Below, piece by piece: positions 7,764 to 15,022 of a stretch of DNA of 16,582 nucleotides. The translations under genes were made by a program, and so were the position numbers. The notes beneath the pieces were generated by a model that saw nothing but the letters and a program-made list of their open reading frames with translations, made no database searches and had not been told where the DNA came from. Positions within the stretch are counted from its first letter, which is position 1. Every line of letters begins with the position of its first letter. Location of the stretch: NCBI GenBank assembly GCA_902492655.1, contig CABUMF010000046.1, forward strand, positions 1-16,582. The letters are read 5' to 3'. Source of the stretch: an uncultured Eubacteriales bacterium (lineage in GTDB: Bacteria; Bacillota; Clostridia; HGM11514).

Positions 7764-7792
7764 ATTATAACATACAAATGTTGACTTGACAA
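7764..7792 (-). promoter_or_regulatory. Promoter of the seven-gene leftward operon
   Basis: On the minus strand, TTGTCA (7787-7792) and TATAAT (7764-7769) are separated by exactly 17 nt, one mismatch from consensus overall. The predicted transcript would start near 7757, giving a leader of about 33 nt before the aminotransferase ATG. The -35 overlaps the -35 of the divergent gltX promoter. Confidence 0.85.
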
Positions 7793-7814
7793 GATAATTT
7801 TTTCACATTATAAT
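7786..7814 (+). promoter_or_regulatory. Consensus promoter of gltX-cimA
   Basis: TTGACA (7786-7791) and TATAAT (7809-7814) are separated by exactly 17 nt, a perfect sigma-A consensus match. Transcription should begin near 7821, leaving about 30 nt of leader. That is too short for a T-box riboswitch, so gltX does not appear to be controlled by tRNA sensing here. Confidence 0.9.
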
Positions 7815-7851
7815 ATAAGTATATACATTTTTGTAAAGGATGATTTGCCAA

Positions 7852-9312
7852 ATGAAGACAAGAACAAGGTTTGCACCGAGCCCGACGGGCTATATGCATA
7901 TAGGGAATCTCAGAACCGCACTTTATGCGTACCTGCTCGCAAAGCATGACGGCGGAGATTTTATATTGAGAATCGAGGACACCGACAGGGAAAGATATGT
8001 TGACGGTGCGGTTGAGATTATTTTCAGAAGTCTGAAAAATGCGGGACTTATTCATGACGAAGGGCCCGATGTGGGCGGAGATTTCGGCCCTTATGTACAG
8101 AGCGAAAGAAGAGGGATTTATAAGGAATACGCCGAAAAACTCGTGGAGCTGGGCGGAGCTTATTACTGCTTCTGCGATGAGGACAGGCTCAATAAGGTTC
8201 GTGAGGAGCAAAAGGCAAAAAAGCAAAACCCGATGTATGACGGTCACTGCAAAAGCCTTTCAAAAGAAGAAATCAGGGAAAAGCTTGATGCGGGAGTGCC
8301 CTACGTTATCCGTCAGAACATTCCCAAAGGAGGAAAAACTTCCTTTGACGATGTTGTTTTCGGGCATATCGAAATTGACAATTCCGAAATTGACGACGGC
8401 GTTCTTTTGAAGTCGGACGGTCTTCCCACATACAATTTTGCAAATGTTATAGATGACCACCTTATGGGAATCACCCATGTAATAAGAGGAAGCGAGTATC
8501 TTACTTCCACGCCTAAATACAATCTTTTGTACGAGGCATTCGGGTGGGAAAAGCCTGTTTATATTCACTGCTCGCCTATCGTTAAGGAGGGCGGAGCGAA
8601 GTACAGCAAACGAAACGGCGATGCGTCTTACGAAGACTTTATAAATATGGGCTATCTCAACGATGCGATTATTAACTATATTGCGCTTTTGGGTTGGAGC
8701 CCGAGGGATGACCGTGAGATTTTCACCCTTGACGAGCTCATAAAAGCTTTTTCAATCGAAGGGATAAGCAAATCTCCGGCTGTATTCGACATCAAAAAGC
8801 TCAACTGGATGAACGGCGAATATATCCGCAAAATGACAGACGAGGAATTTTTCGATGCCGCAATGCCATATTTAAAACAGGGCATAAAACGGGAAGATGC
8901 CGACATAAAGCTTCTTGCGGAGCTGCTCAAAAACCGTTGCGAAAAGCTTACGGATATTCCCGAAACGGTTGATTTTGTCGACAAGCTTTGCGAGCACGAT
9001 TCATCAATATATGTAAGCAAAAAAATGAAAACCACTCCGGAGATTTCCCTCGACGTGCTTCAAAAAATAAAGCCGGTGCTTGAAGAGTGCACGGATTGGA
9101 CGATGGACGGAATTAACGAAAAGCTCAATTCTCTCATTGCCGAAATGGAGGTTAAGAACGGCATTGTTCTGTTCCCGTTCCGCGCGGCGGTTTCCGGTAA
9201 GAAGGTCACACCCGGCGGCGGTACGGAAATTGCGGTTATCATTGGAAAAGATGATACTCTCAAACGCCTTGATACGGAAATAGAATTTCTTAAAAAGGAA
9301 ATAAACGGATAA
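7852..9312 (+). CDS. gltX: Glutamyl-tRNA synthetase
   Basis: This enzyme charges tRNA-Glu (in many Firmicutes also tRNA-Gln, later amidated) with glutamate using ATP. The 486-aa class I synthetase shows the first signature, TRFAPSPTGYMHIGNLRTAL (HIGN at 16-19), RIEDTDRERYV (40-50), a Cys-x-Cys pair CFC (106-108) with GHC (131-133) that could bind zinc, LPTYNFANVIDDHLMGITHV, and the second signature KYSKRNGD (250-257), where Tyr replaces the usual Leu/Met of KLSKR. The C-terminal helical anticodon-binding region ends with FPFRAAVSGKKVTPGG. An upstream in-frame ATG at 7840 overlaps the AAAGGA ribosome site (7835-7840), so the ATG at 7852 is the likely start and fits family N-termini. It is the first gene after a consensus promoter, and cimA follows 14 nt downstream. 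Confidence 0.96.
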   Translation: MKTRTRFAPSPTGYMHIGNLRTALYAYLLAKHDGGDFILRIEDTDRERYVDGAVEIIFRSLKNAGLIHDEGPDVGGDFGPYVQSERRGIYKEYAEKLVELGGAYYCFCDEDRLNKVREEQKAKKQNPMYDGHCKSLSKEEIREKLDAGVPYVIRQNIPKGGKTSFDDVVFGHIEIDNSEIDDGVLLKSDGLPTYNFANVIDDHLMGITHVIRGSEYLTSTPKYNLLYEAFGWEKPVYIHCSPIVKEGGAKYSKRNGDASYEDFINMGYLNDAIINYIALLGWSPRDDREIFTLDELIKAFSIEGISKSPAVFDIKKLNWMNGEYIRKMTDEEFFDAAMPYLKQGIKREDADIKLLAELLKNRCEKLTDIPETVDFVDKLCEHDSSIYVSKKMKTTPEISLDVLQKIKPVLEECTDWTMDGINEKLNSLIAEMEVKNGIVLFPFRAAVSGKKVTPGGGTEIAVIIGKDDTLKRLDTEIEFLKKEING

Positions 9313-9326
9313 AGAGTAAAAGGCTT

Positions 9327-10892
9327 ATGGATATTAAAAAAATCACCATGTTTGATTCCACCCTGCGTGACGGAGCACAGAGCGAGGGTGTATCTTATTC
9401 GGTTCAGGATAAGCTTAATATTGCAAAAGCATTGGACGAGTTCGGCGTTTCTTATATAGAAGCCGGAATTCCCGGGGCAAACCCCAAGGACATGGATTTT
9501 TTTGAAAAAGCTTCAAAAATTGCTTTTAAAAATGCAAAGCTGTGCGCCTTCGGAAGAACCGCTCCCAAAGGAGTGGCGCCCGAAAATGACAGCGGTCTTC
9601 TTTCAATCATAAAATCAAAATGTCCGTGTGCCGCAATTTTCGGGAAGGCGTGGGATTTGCACGTTACCGAAATTTTAGGAATATCCCTTGCGGAAAATCT
9701 TGAAACGGTGGAGCAAAGCGTCAGATTTTTAAAAAACAGCGGTTTGGAAGTTGTTTTTGATGCCGAACACGCATTTGACGGATTTAAGGCAAACCCCGAA
9801 TATACCGAAAATGTTATATCCGCCGCCGTTTCAGGCGGTGCGGATTACATTACGCTTTGTGACACAAACGGGGGTTCAATGCCTTTTGAAATTTACGAAA
9901 TTACAAAAAAGCTTTGCGATAAATTCCCGGATGCGGCGTTCGGGATTCACACCCACGATGATGCAGGCTGTGCGGTTGCAAATTCCGTTATGGCGGTTAA
10001 GGCAGGCGTCGTGATGGTTCAGGGCACATTCATAGGCTACGGCGAAAGGACGGGCAATGCCGCTCTTTCCACAGTAATTCCTGACCTTAAGCTGAAATGC
10101 GGAATTGATTGCGACGGCAATCTCTCGATTATATCCAAAACCGCACGAACGGTTGCGGAAATTTCAAATATGAGTTTGAGACGCTCTATGCCTTATGTCG
10201 GTACCGGCGCATTTGCCCACAAGGGCGGAATGCACATTGATGCGGTTAAAAAGCTTTCTCGCTCCTTTGAGCATATCGACCCCGAAACAGTCGGAAACAA
10301 ACGAAGATTCTTAAACAGCGAAATGTCCGGAAGAGCTACAGTTCTGGATAAAATTCAGGAATTTATGCCGGACGCAAGCAAGGATTCCCCCGCAGCATAT
10401 CAGATTGCCAAAAAGCTTAAGGAACTTGAATATCACGGCTTCAAGTTTGAAGGTGCGGACGCAAGCTTTGAGCTTATGGTGAAGCGTACTCTCGGCATTT
10501 TTAAGCCTCATTTTGACACTCTGCTGTATAAAACAATAGGAGAATTTTCGGGTAACGACTGCGGAATTTCAGCTTCTGCGGTAATCAGAATATCGGTAGA
10601 CGGCAAAGAAGAAATAACCGCCGCAATCGGAAACGGTCCGGTAAATGCTCTTGACACGGCACTTAGAAAGGCTCTTATGGTTTTTTATCCCGAGCTTAAA
10701 AGCGTTCATCTTACCGACTACAAGGTTCGTGTTTTTGACACGGAAAAGGCAACAGGTGCTATGACGAGGGTTATGATTGAAACATCGGACGGTTCTGAAA
10801 CCTGGACGACCGTCGGCGCTTCGTCGGATATTATAGAGGCAAGCTGGCTTGCTCTTGTGGATTCTATTGAATATAAGCTGTCAAAAAGCTGA
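9327..10892 (+). CDS. cimA: (R)-citramalate synthase
   Basis: This enzyme condenses acetyl-CoA with pyruvate to citramalate, the entry step of the threonine-independent route to 2-oxobutyrate and isoleucine. The 521 aa begin with a DRE-TIM metallolyase barrel: FDSTLRDGAQSEGVS (9-23, R14/D15), YIEAGIPGANPKDMDFF (43-59), IFGKAWDLHVTEIL (104-117), VFDAEHAFDGFKANPEYT and the metal-binding GIHTHDDAG (H208, H210). The C-terminal part is a LeuA-type regulatory domain, the usual site of end-product inhibition. The NPKD, FGK-WD-HV and FDAEHAFDGFKANPEY signatures match the long citramalate synthase family (TIGR00977) better than 2-isopropylmalate or homocitrate synthase. The ribosome site is weak: AAAGAG at 9311-9316 overlaps the gltX stop, or AAAGG lies only 3 nt away. 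Coupling to gltX is therefore likely. Confidence 0.9.
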   Translation: MDIKKITMFDSTLRDGAQSEGVSYSVQDKLNIAKALDEFGVSYIEAGIPGANPKDMDFFEKASKIAFKNAKLCAFGRTAPKGVAPENDSGLLSIIKSKCPCAAIFGKAWDLHVTEILGISLAENLETVEQSVRFLKNSGLEVVFDAEHAFDGFKANPEYTENVISAAVSGGADYITLCDTNGGSMPFEIYEITKKLCDKFPDAAFGIHTHDDAGCAVANSVMAVKAGVVMVQGTFIGYGERTGNAALSTVIPDLKLKCGIDCDGNLSIISKTARTVAEISNMSLRRSMPYVGTGAFAHKGGMHIDAVKKLSRSFEHIDPETVGNKRRFLNSEMSGRATVLDKIQEFMPDASKDSPAAYQIAKKLKELEYHGFKFEGADASFELMVKRTLGIFKPHFDTLLYKTIGEFSGNDCGISASAVIRISVDGKEEITAAIGNGPVNALDTALRKALMVFYPELKSVHLTDYKVRVFDTEKATGAMTRVMIETSDGSETWTTVGASSDIIEASWLALVDSIEYKLSKS

Positions 10893-10937
10893 TTTTTTAT
10901 TTAAATTGTCTATTTTCAACTTTTTTTGAAAAAAGTC

Positions 10938-10966
10938 TTGACTTTGCCACGCTAAAGTGATAAACT
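10938..10966 (+). promoter_or_regulatory. Putative promoter of amino acid importer operon
   Basis: TTGACT (10938-10943) is followed after 17 nt by TAAACT (10961-10966). A TG dinucleotide at 10958-10959 makes an extended -10 (TGATAAACT). The predicted start is about 30 nt upstream of the receptor ATG. Confidence 0.6.
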
Positions 10967-11003
10967 ATAGCTATCAAAAATTTAATCAGGAGTGTTTAGA
11001 ATT

Positions 11004-11825
11004 ATGAAAAAGATTTTAAGTTTGGTTCTCGCACTTGCACTTATGTGCAGCATTTTTACCGCTTGCGGAAGCAAGGAAGATGCAAAGAAGGAAGATACCG
11101 CTTCCAAAAACGAAGCTGTTGCAAGCGACCTTGAATATGTTAAGCAAAACGGAAAGCTTGTTGTCGGTATTACCGATTTTGCACCCATGGATTACAAAGA
11201 CGAAAACGGCGATTGGATAGGCTTTGATGCCGACATGGCAAAGGCTTTTGCGGAAAGCCTCGGTGTTGATGTTGAATTTGTTGAAATCGACTGGGACAAC
11301 AAAATTCTCGAGCTCGACAGCAAATCAATCGACTGCGTTTGGAACGGCATGACTCTTACAGACGAAGTTAAATCGGCAATGGATTGTTCTGAGCCTTACT
11401 GCAACAATCAGCAGATTGTGGTAGTTCCTAAGGATAAGGCTGCGGATTACGCTACGGCTGAAGCTTGTGCAGACCTTGCTTTTGCCGTTGAATCCGGTTC
11501 GGCAGGCGAAGATGTGGCAACCGAAAACAATTTCAAATACACAGCGGTTAAGGATCAGGCAACAGCAGTTATGGAAGTCGCTTCCGGCTCCAGCGATGCC
11601 GCAATCATTGATTCTCTTATGGCAGCTGCTATGGTTGGTGAAGGCACCGGCTATGAAGATCTTGCTTACACGGTTGGTCTTAACAGCGAGGAATACGGAG
11701 TAGGCTTCAGAAAGGGCTCTGACCTCACAGAAAAGCTTAACGAATTCTTTAAGGCTTCATTGGCTGACGGCTCAATGGAAAAAACAGCTGAACAGTATGG
11801 TGTTCAGGCTGCACTCATCAAATAA
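11004..11825 (+). CDS. Polar amino acid ABC transporter substrate-binding lipoprotein (SBP_bac_3)
   Basis: This is the extracellular receptor of an amino acid importer, expected to be lipid-anchored to the membrane. The 273 aa begin with MKKILSLVLALALMCSIFTACG, a lipoprotein signal with the acylated Cys at 21. A Lys/Glu/Ala-rich linker comes next, then a family 3 solute-binding domain: LVVGITDFAPMDYKDENGDW, IGFDADMAKAFAESLGVDVE, and the mid-protein pattern CVWNGMTLTDE followed by SEPYCNNQQIVVV. The ligand is probably a polar amino acid, or cystine by analogy, but cannot be fixed from sequence. The start is ATG 11004, with AGGAG at 10988-10992 upstream. A GTG at 10992 in the same frame overlaps that site and is unlikely. 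A strong hairpin after the stop codon separates it from the permease gene. Confidence 0.93.
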   Translation: MKKILSLVLALALMCSIFTACGSKEDAKKEDTASKNEAVASDLEYVKQNGKLVVGITDFAPMDYKDENGDWIGFDADMAKAFAESLGVDVEFVEIDWDNKILELDSKSIDCVWNGMTLTDEVKSAMDCSEPYCNNQQIVVVPKDKAADYATAEACADLAFAVESGSAGEDVATENNFKYTAVKDQATAVMEVASGSSDAAIIDSLMAAAMVGEGTGYEDLAYTVGLNSEEYGVGFRKGSDLTEKLNEFFKASLADGSMEKTAEQYGVQAALIK

Positions 11826-11846
11826 TATTACTATCATCGGAGCTTG

Positions 11847-11880
11847 CAGAAAGTGCCCAACAGAGGGCACTTTCTGTTTT
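11847..11880 (+). terminator. Strong hairpin between receptor and permease genes (partial terminator or mRNA stabiliser)
   Basis: A perfect 12-bp stem is formed by CAGAAAGTGCCC (11847-11858) and GGGCACTTTCTG (11865-11876), with loop AACAGA and a short TTTT tail (11877-11880). The tail is short, so read-through into the permease and ATPase genes is expected. This arrangement is often linked to higher receptor than permease levels, either through partial termination or by protecting the upstream mRNA from 3' decay. Confidence 0.85.
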
Positions 11881-11902
11881 CGGTTAATCAAAGGATGAAA
11901 TT

Positions 11903-12616
11903 ATGTTTACAGAATTCGGTCAGTTTTTATCTAAAATAGCCGAGCAATTTCCCACGGTATTATCGGCGCTGAATACAGGATTTTTGCAAACTCTTAAGCT
12001 TTTTGCGGTAACGCTTATAGGTGCATTGCCTCTCGGGCTGATAATAGCGTTCGGCTCAATGTCAAAAATCAAGCTGATAAGCGCAGTTTCAAAGTTCTTC
12101 GTGTGGATTATCAGAGGAACGCCCCTCATGATTCAGCTTTTGCTCATATACTTCTTCCCCGGGCTTGTTCTCAAAAACCATATTTGGGGAAGCGGCGAGG
12201 AAGGCAGATTTCTTGCGGCGTCGGTTGCGTTTATAATTAACTACGCTTGTTATTTTTCCGAAATCTACAGAGGAGGAATACAGGGCGTCCCGATAGGTCA
12301 AATTGAAGCGGGCTCGGTGCTTGGGTTATCAAAGCCGCAGATATTTTTCCATGTAACCCTTCTTCAAATGATCAAAAGGATAGTACCTCCCATTTCAAAC
12401 GAAATAATAACGCTTGTTAAAGATACCTCTCTTGCAAGAATCATTGCTTTGCAGGAAATTATATGGGCAGGTCAGGCGTTCATGAAGGGCTCTCAGGGCA
12501 TTTCGGGCGAAATATGGCCTCTGTTCTTTACGGGTGTCTACTATCTGCTGTTCAGCGGTATGTTAACGCTGCTTTTCGGCTATATCGAGAAAAAATTAAG
12601 TTATTTCAGGAGCTGA
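11903..12616 (+). CDS. Polar amino acid ABC transporter permease (HisM/GlnP family)
   Basis: This is the membrane channel subunit of the importer. The 237 aa have about five hydrophobic segments, including a helix at roughly residues 31-50. They carry the family motifs IIRGTPLMIQLLLIYF (69-84) and the EAA cytoplasmic loop YRGGIQGVPIGQIEAGSVLG (122-141) continuing LSKPQIFFHV, which couples to the ATPase. The later NEIITLVKDTSLARIIA is also characteristic of HisM/GlnP/TcyB permeases. AAAGGATGA (11890-11898) provides the ribosome site. Only one permease gene is present, so a homodimer is expected. The next gene starts 3 nt after its stop. Confidence 0.94.
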   Translation: MFTEFGQFLSKIAEQFPTVLSALNTGFLQTLKLFAVTLIGALPLGLIIAFGSMSKIKLISAVSKFFVWIIRGTPLMIQLLLIYFFPGLVLKNHIWGSGEEGRFLAASVAFIINYACYFSEIYRGGIQGVPIGQIEAGSVLGLSKPQIFFHVTLLQMIKRIVPPISNEIITLVKDTSLARIIALQEIIWAGQAFMKGSQGISGEIWPLFFTGVYYLLFSGMLTLLFGYIEKKLSYFRS

Positions 12617-12619
12617 GCT

Positions 12620-13387
12620 ATGGCTGTTTTAGAAGTTAAAAATATGGAAAAAAGCTTTGGAAAAACCAAGGTTTTGAAAAATGTAAGCTTTTCTGTCGAA
12701 AGAGGCGATGTGATTTCGATTATCGGCTCATCGGGAAGCGGAAAAACCACTCTGCTTAGATGTATCAATTTTCTTGAAACTCCGGACGGCGGAACGGTGT
12801 CCGTAAACGGAAAAGTGATTCTTGACGCAAAAGCGGCAAAAAAAATTCCGGAAAAAGAAAAACGCAGCAACCGACTGAGGTTTGGCTTTGTTTTTCAGGA
12901 TTTCAACCTGTTTCCTCAATATACGGCTCTCGGAAATGTCACATTGGCAATGAAGCTCCTTTCAAAAGACGGGCTGAAAAAGTTTAACGGTGATATTGAC
13001 AAAATCGCAATGGGGTATCTTGAGCAGGTCGGTCTTGCGGACAAGGCGAATTTGTATCCCTGCAATCTTTCGGGCGGTCAGAAGCAGCGTGTTGCAATCG
13101 CGCGGGCTCTTGCGCTAAATCCCGAAATTTTGTTTTTTGACGAGCCCACCTCGGCTCTTGATCCGGAGCTTACGGTGGAGGTTCTTTCAACCCTTAAAGA
13201 GCTTGCAAAAAAGAACATTACAATGATTATCATCACTCACGAAATGAGCTTTGCGAGGGATGTTTCAAAGAGAGTTTTGTTTATGGATAACGGAGTGATC
13301 ACCGAAGACGGTACGCCTGATGAGATTTTTGGTAATCCGAAACACGAGAGAACACGAGAGTTTTTGAAAAGCTATATCGAAAAATAA
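12620..13387 (+). CDS. glnQ: Polar amino acid ABC transporter ATP-binding protein
   Basis: This is the cytoplasmic ATPase energising the importer. The 255 aa contain Walker A GSSGSGKTT (36-44), the Q-loop FVFQDFNLFPQYTALGNV (Q93), the signature LSGGQKQRVAIARAL (150-164), Walker B ILFFDEPTSALD (170-181) and the H-loop ITHEMSFARDV (H207). The C-terminus NPKHERTREFLKSY is typical of GlnQ/HisP/TcyC proteins, and the length is normal. It starts 3 nt after the permease stop, with AGGAG (12609-12613) inside the permease end, so the two are translationally coupled. The symbol is by family; the transported amino acid is not established. A 10-bp tandem repeat in the coding sequence (13341-13360) gives the conserved residues and is not damage. 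Confidence 0.94.
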   Translation: MAVLEVKNMEKSFGKTKVLKNVSFSVERGDVISIIGSSGSGKTTLLRCINFLETPDGGTVSVNGKVILDAKAAKKIPEKEKRSNRLRFGFVFQDFNLFPQYTALGNVTLAMKLLSKDGLKKFNGDIDKIAMGYLEQVGLADKANLYPCNLSGGQKQRVAIARALALNPEILFFDEPTSALDPELTVEVLSTLKELAKKNITMIIITHEMSFARDVSKRVLFMDNGVITEDGTPDEIFGNPKHERTREFLKSYIEK

Positions 13388-13392
13388 TAACA

Positions 13393-13429
13393 AACGCACC
13401 CGAAGCTTAATTCTGCTTTCGGGTGCGTT
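13393..13429. terminator. Bidirectional terminator hairpin between convergent glnQ and htrA
   Basis: AACGCACCCGAA (13393-13404) pairs with TTCGGGTGCGTT (13418-13429), and a further GC/GC pair extends the stem past one bulged T. On the minus strand the hairpin is followed by a T-rich run (TTGTTATTATTTTT), making it a good terminator for htrA. On the plus strand the tail is poor in T, so it may act more weakly for glnQ. Confidence 0.75.
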
Positions 13430-13458
13430 CGCATATATAGAAAGGGGAATGGCAATAA

Positions 13459-14868
13459 TTATCTGTCTTCTTCGGTGCCGTCACCGAAATCAATCCCGCC
13501 GCTTGTCTGGGATGAGCTGTTGTCCTCACCGAGAGTCAGCTCAACCTCGAATGTCTTGTCTGTAGATTTTCGGTAAATCTTAACCTTAATCTTATCTCCT
13601 GCCTTGAACTTATCTCTTATATCATTTATTTCCTGAACCGTCTTGACAGCTTCACCGTTAACCTCCAGGATTACATCCTTATTCTTTATTCCGGCATCCT
13701 CGGCTCCCGAGAAGGGCGAAACCTCAACTACATATACACCGATCGGATAACCGTATGTTTCCGAAAGCTGCTCTGTAATTTCACGCCCCGAAATACCTAT
13801 AAGGGGTCTGCCCGTCACATAGCCGTTATCCATAAGCTCGGATATAACAGGTTTGAACTCGTTGCTGGGAATTGAAAATCCCAAACCTTCAACACTGCTG
13901 TCAGATATTTTTGCAGTATTAATTCCGATTACCTCACCCCGATCGTTAACAAGAGCACCGCCGGAGTTTCCGGGGTTAATTGCCGCATCTGTCTGGAGTA
14001 CCGTAAGAGTCTTTCCGGAAATGGTAAGAGTTCTGTTTGTGGCACTTATGATACCCTTTGAAGCAGAGCCCGCAAACTCCTCACCGAGAGGATTTCCAAT
14101 AGCAATTACGCTGTCGCCCACACGCAAGGTGGATGAATCTCCGAATGTAACATACGGAAGCTCGTCTTTAGGCTCGATTTTAATGACTGCCAAGTCTGTT
14201 CTTGAATCTGTTCCGATAAGCTTTGCATCGTACGACTCGCCGGAAATCAAATTAACCTTGACATTCGTGGCGTTCTCAATAACATGATTGTTGGTTACGA
14301 TATAGCCGTCTTCATTTATGATAACACCGGAGCCGGATCCCTGCTGTTTTTGCGTGCCCCAGAACCAATCCTCAGTTTCAAAATCACAAACAATGCCTAC
14401 AACCGCAGGGCCTACCTTGTCAATAATGTCGGCATCTGTCAATGCGTCACCACTGTTGGCTTTGGTTACGGAAACGCCGGAGCTTGAGTAAATCTTTGTT
14501 GAGCCGTCCTTTGTTGTCTTGGTTATTCCGAATTTGAGCACTCCCGTACCAATAAGCGCAACGGTAAGAACGACCGCAATAATACCTCCGGCAATACCTC
14601 CGCCGAGAGCCGCCCACATTGTTTTATGAGATTTGTTTTTCTTTTTTACCTTTTCGGTAAAAACCGGTTTTGCTTTCGGCTCCGGTTCGGCCCCATACAC
14701 AGGCTGTTCGTCCGCATAAGGCGATGAAGGTATATCATCGTGCAGTTCAACTTCCGCTTCTGCGATTTCTGTCGGTTTAGGATCTATTGCCTCGGAATAA
14801 TCATCGACAGTAGACTCGGGCTTGTCAATGCCTTCAAATTCCTGATTGTTTCTTTCCATATCATCCAT
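13459..14868 (-). CDS. htrA: HtrA/DegP-type membrane-anchored serine protease with PDZ domain (S1C family)
   Basis: This is a quality-control protease that degrades misfolded exported proteins at the outer face of the membrane. The 469 aa comprise an acidic, Pro-rich cytoplasmic tail (1-70), a basic cluster (KVKKKNKSHK, 73-82), one membrane helix (about 84-111), a trypsin-like domain with catalytic His195 (IVTNNHVIENA), Asp225 (DSRTDLAVIKI) and Ser302 (NPGNSGGALV), and one PDZ domain (about 356-447). A short Ser/Gly/Asp tail ends the protein. The triad is complete, so it should be active. The start at 14868 has AGGAGG with about 8 nt spacing. It probably has its own promoter, diverges from the beta-helix gene, and converges on glnQ with a shared terminator hairpin. 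Confidence 0.95.
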   Translation of the reverse strand: MDDMERNNQEFEGIDKPESTVDDYSEAIDPKPTEIAEAEVELHDDIPSSPYADEQPVYGAEPEPKAKPVFTEKVKKKNKSHKTMWAALGGGIAGGIIAVVLTVALIGTGVLKFGITKTTKDGSTKIYSSSGVSVTKANSGDALTDADIIDKVGPAVVGIVCDFETEDWFWGTQKQQGSGSGVIINEDGYIVTNNHVIENATNVKVNLISGESYDAKLIGTDSRTDLAVIKIEPKDELPYVTFGDSSTLRVGDSVIAIGNPLGEEFAGSASKGIISATNRTLTISGKTLTVLQTDAAINPGNSGGALVNDRGEVIGINTAKISDSSVEGLGFSIPSNEFKPVISELMDNGYVTGRPLIGISGREITEQLSETYGYPIGVYVVEVSPFSGAEDAGIKNKDVILEVNGEAVKTVQEINDIRDKFKAGDKIKVKIYRKSTDKTFEVELTLGEDNSSSQTSGGIDFGDGTEEDR

Positions 14869-14901
14869 AGTAATGACCTCCTGTTTTCTTTCTATGTCTG
14901 T

Positions 14902-14907
14902 ATTATA
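14902..14907 (-). promoter_or_regulatory. Putative -10 element of htrA
   Basis: A perfect TATAAT on the minus strand lies about 35 nt upstream of the htrA ATG. No convincing -35 hexamer is found at 16-18 nt spacing, which could mean dependence on an activator, but this is weak evidence. Confidence 0.35.
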
Positions 14908-14962
14908 CTACCGATTTGTTAAAGAAATATGAACAAATTGTGAATTATTTAAATAAATTTTG

Positions 14963-14991
14963 TTGATTTTCACTTCAATATATGTTATAAT
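14963..14991 (+). promoter_or_regulatory. Promoter of the beta-helix protein gene
   Basis: TTGATT (14963-14968) is followed after 17 nt by TATAAT (14986-14991), preceded by TG at 14983-14984 (extended -10). The predicted leader is about 25 nt, with AAGGAG (15010-15015) 7 nt before the ATG. Confidence 0.8.
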
Positions 14992-15022
14992 GATTGTAAA
15001 TTCTATATTAAGGAGATTGGCT

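Noticed and set aside
7815..7851. T-box or other riboswitch ahead of gltX
   Set aside because: The predicted leader is only about 30 nt, too short for a T-box, and no stem or T-box consensus is present.
7765..8247. Minus-strand open frame of about 160 codons across the gltX start region
   Set aside because: It would run through both divergent promoters and the conserved gltX N-terminus. There is no ribosome site or recognisable product.
10913..10932. TTTTCAA/TTGAAAA inverted repeat after cimA as a terminator
   Set aside because: The 7-bp stem is all A/T apart from one pair, and no T-run follows on the plus strand. Termination after cimA cannot be supported, so read-through to the importer operon remains possible.
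13341..13360. Exact 10-bp tandem repeat (AACACGAGAG twice) near the 3' end of glnQ
   Set aside because: It encodes KHERTREF, which matches the normal GlnQ C-terminus, so it is a codon coincidence and not an insertion or phase-variable tract.
13440..13570. Short plus-strand reading frame with AAAGGGG before ATG, antisense to the htrA 3' end
   Set aside because: It is about 38 codons, has no recognisable sequence and lies wholly over the conserved htrA tail. The purine run is most likely chance.
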